NCBI GenBank assembly: GCA_963969365.1
Contig: OZ017753.1
Coordinates: 1,736,001-1,800,000, forward strand
From: Asterochloris sp. CNOR1
Taxonomy: Eukaryota; Chlorophyta; Trebouxiophyceae; Trebouxiales; Trebouxiaceae
DNA length: 64,000 nucleotides
Reading direction: 5' to 3'
A program made the position numbers and the translations under genes. Positions 59,801 to 64,000 of this stretch are shown piece after piece; positions within the stretch are counted from its first letter, which is position 1, and each line of letters begins with the position of its first letter. The notes below the pieces were generated by a model. The model was not told the origin of the DNA, did not search any database, and saw only the letters and a program-made list of their open reading frames with translations.

Positions 59801-62800
59801 GCAGCAAGGTCAGGTGCTGGCAAGTCCCCAACAATGACAATGCCCAGGGACATTGCAGGAGGCAAGCCCAGATAAGCACCAGAACGGGGCAGCAGCGCAT
59901 GAGACAGAGGCTCAACTGGTCAGCATTGCTCTCTTCTATGGGAGTGGGGCGTTAACAAGCTGGCACTTGCAGCAGAGCAGGGTAAAGGCACTGGGCAAGC
60001 ACAAGTCCTCTGTTTGCAGACACGCACTCAACACAGACAAGACCTGTTTCTCAGAGAGCAGCCTGACTTGCTCTCACATTGTGTTCAATCTTGCCAGATG
60101 ACATGACAAACTGTGACCGCGAGAAGACTGCTGTCAGAACATGCCAATCCTGCCAGACGCGGTTGTGGTGAACTCACCGTGAGCAGAGTGTCAGAGTAAC
60201 CATCGTCCACGCCCCGCCAGACGATGGCTGAGGCAGCAAAGGCTGCCACCATCTGGCTGGCCAGGTCAGCAGCCCCTGTGGCCATGAGCATGCTGTAGTA
60301 GGGGCGGTTGAGGATGTCGATGTCCTCTGGCCTGCCATAGAATGCCTGATCCACAGTCCAGTTGCCGGACTGCACGAGAAGCAAAGAGTGCGTGAAAGCA
60401 CACCTTGCTCCTCAAACAGTGCAGTCAGGGCCTCATCCATGGACTGTGCAGGGTGTGCATTGCGTCGCATAATAAGCAGAGTGCATGAAAGTGTCTGAGT
60501 GTGGCATTTGTCAATAGCAGTGCTGAAGCCAGCCGGCGTTTGCAGACACACCAGATGCCAATGCAGAGCACAGCTCAGCAGAAGCACAAGGTTTGCAGCT
60601 CGGCAGCCCCCACCTGGTAGACCAGCTCTATGCCATCAATGCCAGTGGCCACACACTTGAGGAGGTAGTCTGTGCCCCACCGGATCTCTGCTAGAGCCTG
60701 CAGGGCAGCAGCAGCTCATCAGCCTCTGGCAGCTGCCCACAGGTGTGGCCACAGCATCAGCCATGCTGGGTGTCAGAAAGTTTGATGCATCACACAACAC
60801 AGCTCCAGCTGACTGAAAGCCTACCATAGGCTTGCCAGAAGACGCTGCAGCACTCCTTAGAAGGGGCGACAATCAGTCTACATGATTTTGATGTGCTACA
60901 CAATCAGACAAGTGCAGGACAGTGAAGCTGCAGCAGAACACATGCGACATACTTTGGCACGTGAGGTCTCAGTCTTGTAGCCGCTGGGGAAGGCCACAAG
61001 GCCCCAGGCCAGCATAGAGGTAGTGAAGGCGGTGGGCAGTGTCAGCTTCAAGTTGCCAGCATCGCCGCCTTGTAGCCAACCGCCTGCAGGGCAACAGGGA
61101 CACATCAGCCCCCAGAGCCACCTGATGTTGCTCAAATCTGACCCAGGCCATACGGAGGATGCTTGCAGGTGCAGTCATCCTGACATGGCCCCTGACAACC
61201 AGTCACCATGCCAGGTGCTCACATCAGGATGGTCAGCAGGCAACCAGCACTGCTGAGCATGGAAGGCTGCCCAGATAAGAGCACATCAAGTCATCTGGCA
61301 GCAGGCACTGATCATTGCCACCTTGTGGTTCGCCTAGTTTGAGACACCCTTGCTGAGCGACAGCCCCCTCATTAAGCAGCACATCAGCTGCTCAGTCAAA
61401 GGGCAGAGCCGTCTTGTCTGAAGCACCCCAGGCGCAGCAGCTCCCCTCAAAGTGAGCCATGAAAATGCTGTTAGCAAATCCCCAGTGCCTTTAGTGCTGG
61501 CCACACTAGCCTCAGCCGCCTGTGCTGACTGCAAGCGGCATGCAGCACTGCTGACACCTAACTTGTTCCTGCCCCTGCGCCCCTGTCAGGTCGACACTGA
61601 CAGGGCTACCGTCAGCAGGCAACTGCTGAGCTTCAAGCTGCCGGATACAGAGGACTCACAAGTGATCAACAGCAGCTTTGCCAGCATGGTCTAGTCGGCT
61701 TCTGCAGCCAGCACATTGCTGTGCAAGATGCATGGAGCAATGCCAACAGCACTCTCCCCAGGCCTGGAGGTGCAGCAGGCCTCCACTCACCTGTCAGATC
61801 GGCGCCACCAGGACCAGAGTCAGCTGCCAGCGCCGTGGCCCGCCAGGAGACGTCATTGTCAGCTGGCAGGGTCCCCACTCGCTGGGCGCGGTAGGAGAAG
61901 GTTGCGTCATCAGCAATGGTGGCAAAATTCATGCGCCCGGGTAGCAGCACCCAGAGCAGGATGACAGCCACACCCACCAGGATGATGGAGGCAAAGAAGC
62001 CCAGGATGCAGGCCCACTGCAGCCGATGCAGCGATAACCAGTTTGCATATAAAGGCTTCCTGAGTGTTATATGTCGCCAATTCAGTGCTGGAAGGATGCT
62101 TGACCACTGCCGCCAGAAGGGGATAGCTACTTGTAGGCAGGGAGTGGCTGAGGAACCTGCTCCAACTTGAGGCAAGGCAGCGGGCTGGAGACTTGGCAGG
62201 CTGGTCTATACAGCCTGACACAGGTGGATGCTCAAGGCAAGCAAGCGCCAGGCGTGCATTGCACTGCATGCCTCTGGTCACAGTGCATGGAGCAGACTGC
62301 ATCGTGAAGGGAACTCCACTTTGCTGGCCAGTCAATGGCAGCCTCAGTGCATGAGGGGCCCAGCAAGCACCCCGCAGTCAACAGTAATTGGTTCCCAGCC
62401 TCACCATGAAAGTCCAATGCTTGCGCATGGCAACATAGCAGAACATGAGGGCCAGGGGGATGATGTTGAACAGCGTCCACACCAGACAGAGCGCCAGCGG
62501 CTGAGATTGGTACCCGCCCTCAGAGCCCAGCTTAGCTGCAGCGCCAATGGCTGAGATGATAAGCAGCCCTAGCATGAGGCCAGGGGCCCACAGCTCGTCA
62601 GCAATGTCTGCTGCCTGCACACAGGGTGTGCAGCGATCTGAGTCATCAATGGAACGGATGTTGTATTTGCAGCCATGTAGCCGAGGCACAGCAATGCGTG
62701 TACCCAGCAGCACTCTTGCCGCCTGCACAGCCGCATGCAGCGCTGGGCATCATCTGCAAGAACCTGCTGTACGTGTCTCTGTGACCACCTGGCCCTGGAT

Positions 62801-64000
62801 CAGCCAGGATTGTGGCCAGCAGCACTGCCACTGCCTGCACAGGGGCAAGCAGCGCTTGGGGTCATCACTGTAAGGGCGGCCGTCAAGTGGCATAGCTACT
62901 GTATTCTGGGCAGCGGCCGCCATCCCTCATAGCTGCATAGTCCTGCACTGCAGTGTTACTCCTAGACTGACCTTGTCCCAAGACAGTCCCACAGCTCTCA
63001 GGAGCAACCCCAGCTCACCTCTAACACCCGGGTCTGGATGCCTGCCTTGGACTGGTCTGCTTTCTCACCCCCAGGCACCTTTGAGATCTTGAAAGCGTTG
63101 TACTTGGGCATGACCTGCATAGCACACAAGGGGCGCCTATTGTCTTCCTGGGCATGGACAGTTGGTAAGTGAGACACCTGGACATGACCTGCAGGCATGG
63201 CAGCTAAGCTGAGGCACTGAAGGTCCTTGGGCCCAAAGTTGAGCACGGCCTGCTATAACACTGGGTCACAACGGGGCATGGAGCGTAGGCAAGCTCCATC
63301 CAGGTAGAGCACCTGGCAACAAGGCAAGGCAGGACGAGCATGCACCCGGGTGCATGTTGTGCAACAATGGCTCTGGGTCCCAATCATCTGGTGGCAGGTC
63401 TGGCAGGTGCAGGAGTGGTGTGCAGGCCTGTCGCGAGCGTGTGTGCAGCCTGCACCCGCCTGGAAGCTCCCTGCTGACGCCCCGCCCCAAGAAAAGCAGG
63501 CATCATGCACCTTGCAGATCATCAAGCCTTGCCCTGGTGCAGTCGGGCACAGTCATGTGATCTGTCGTGCAAGCCCAGTCATGTATCAGCATGCTTGCCC
63601 TGCCAGCACCACCTCCCACAGTCTGCGTAAGCAATACCCACCACGCATGTGATGACTCAGCGTCTCCAAACAGCTAGCTTCACCATGCCCAGGACCACCT
63701 CTTTCAGTGTATTGCAGGCATGTCCCTCGCATCAGAGCTGCGCAGGCTGGCAAAGCAGGCCGCTCCACCTGGGCACACACTCATTCTGGTGCAGGGTCAG
63801 GCAATGCCTGCATGCCAGAGGCTCACCCTGCCTAGCACCACCTCTCCCAGGTTGCGCAGGTAGGTCCACCACATGAGGGAGCCATTCAGGCTGGCAAAGT
63901 AGGCTGCCTCCACGTGCACAATCCTCCGCACATTGTACAGAATCAGGTGCACGGCCAGCAGGTAGACTGAGATGGCCAGAGCCACCCACCTGCAGGGCAG
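56860..64000 (-). CDS. Fusion: cellulose-synthase-like GT2 C-terminal membrane region + GH9 endoglucanase-like domain (5' end beyond window)
   Basis: Exons on the minus strand: 63989-63827, 63114-63019, 62614-62405, 62016-61791, 61083-60953, 60697-60614, 60369-60178, 59798-59252, 58985-58806, 58454-58310, 57975-57787, 57564-57432, 57054-56860; all phases agree (about 830 codons visible). The first three encode a BcsA/CesA-like C-terminus: membrane helices, LRNLGEVVLGR, then KYNAFKISKV (compare the FKVTPK element of processive GT2 synthases) and two more helices; the catalytic D,D,D,QxxRW motifs would lie past 64000. The fourth begins with a helix (ACILGFFASIILVGVAVILL) and leads into GH9: LPTAFTTSMLAWG, EIRWGTDYLLK, RPEDIDI, TDDLLWAASWMYAA, FDWDNLYWGANSLLA, AQYMLGNHPGG, GCLVSGPS. 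Expected topology is synthase in the cytosol and GH9 outside. The DAGD, HHR and NEVA active-site motifs are degenerate. The stop at 56860 assumes no further intron after 56934. The alternative is two adjacent genes. Confidence 0.75.
59252..59798 (-). other. 182-residue Thr/Ala/Ser-rich exon inside the GH9 domain
   Basis: This single exon starts AAETLYTSATSS, which fits the GH9 'AK-LY-FA' helix, then runs into low-complexity sequence dominated by Thr, Ala, Ser and Pro with an RRLLQ patch, and rejoins GH9 at GDTNLNQFPACGDAVY in the next exon. Both ends splice in phase. It resembles mucin-like O-glycosylated linkers. Confidence 0.75.
63600..63790 (-). repeat. Decayed copies of the GT2 exon at 63827-63989
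   Basis: Plus-strand 63600-63645 (gccagcaccacctcccacag...) and 63686-63726 both echo the exon end and donor at 63821-63862 (gcctagcaccacctctcccag...). 63744-63775 (ggctggcaaagcaggccg) echoes 63889-63912 (ggctggcaaagtaggctg). All lie in the intron downstream of the exon. Confidence 0.75.

Noticed and set aside
62070-62175. Open frame upstream of the GH9 transmembrane exon (reads AIPFWRQWSSILPALNWRH) as a separate GH9 start
   Set aside because: No ATG in this frame, and no acceptor in it matches the phase-0 donor at 62405; the CTGCAG acceptor before 62016 does.
62750-62845. Exon-like segment AVAVLLATILADPGPG in the GT2 part
   Set aside because: The flanking exons 63114-63019 and 62614-62405 join in phase without it, and it resembles another intronic segment near 62700-62728, so it is more likely an echo.
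1-64000. Bacterial operon, CRISPR or mobile-element interpretation
   Set aside because: Every gene is split by spliceosomal introns and belongs to eukaryotic families; no direct-repeat spacer array, transposase or LTR pair was seen.

Overview
The window looks like nuclear DNA of a green alga (Chlorophyta, most likely a trebouxiophyte or chlorophycean). It is GC-rich, and genes are cut into many short exons by introns that mostly start GTGAG or GTAAG and end (C)TGCAG. The gene set combines plant-lineage proteins (granule-bound starch synthase, Kelch-PP1 phosphatase of the BSU1/BSL type, peroxisomal ACX4, plant-type MRS2) with a ciliary kinesin-9. I saw no rRNA, tRNA, CRISPR array or intact transposon. 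Exon coordinates were worked out by eye from splice sites, reading phase and remembered family features. For the phosphatase, starch synthase, SPT5, GATA factor, polyprenol reductase and MRS2 genes, the listed exons add up to an exact multiple of three.

Layout: 1-4177 (-) KIF6-type kinesin, open at the left edge; 4396-12777 (+) BSL-type Kelch phosphatase, divergent from the kinesin; 13427-21355 (+) GBSSI with a long Ala/Pro tail; 21897-34014 (+) transcription elongation factor SPT5; 34743-39969 (+) GATA zinc-finger protein with an AT-hook; 40612-42319 (-) LamG/jellyroll-like protein, model incomplete; 42784-43511 (+) small unknown protein; 43596-45180 (-) polyprenol reductase; 45651-52100 (+) MRS2/CorA Mg transporter with GEN in place of GMN; 52211-56022 (-) acyl-CoA oxidase ACX4; 56860-64000 (-) an apparent fusion of a cellulose-synthase-like GT2 membrane domain with a GH9 endoglucanase domain, open at the right edge.

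The most interesting observation is the right-hand gene. A GT2 synthase C-terminus splices in phase into a transmembrane helix and then a GH9 domain. That GH9 domain seems to have lost its catalytic carboxylates and carries a 182-residue Thr/Ala/Ser-rich exon. The second is a window-wide pattern: many introns carry decayed tandem copies ('echoes') of the exon edge and splice site next to them, including a clean 25-bp x4 array at a GBSSI splice acceptor.

The genes look like ordinary unlinked nuclear housekeeping loci. The only functional theme is polysaccharide metabolism (GBSSI, GT2-GH9).
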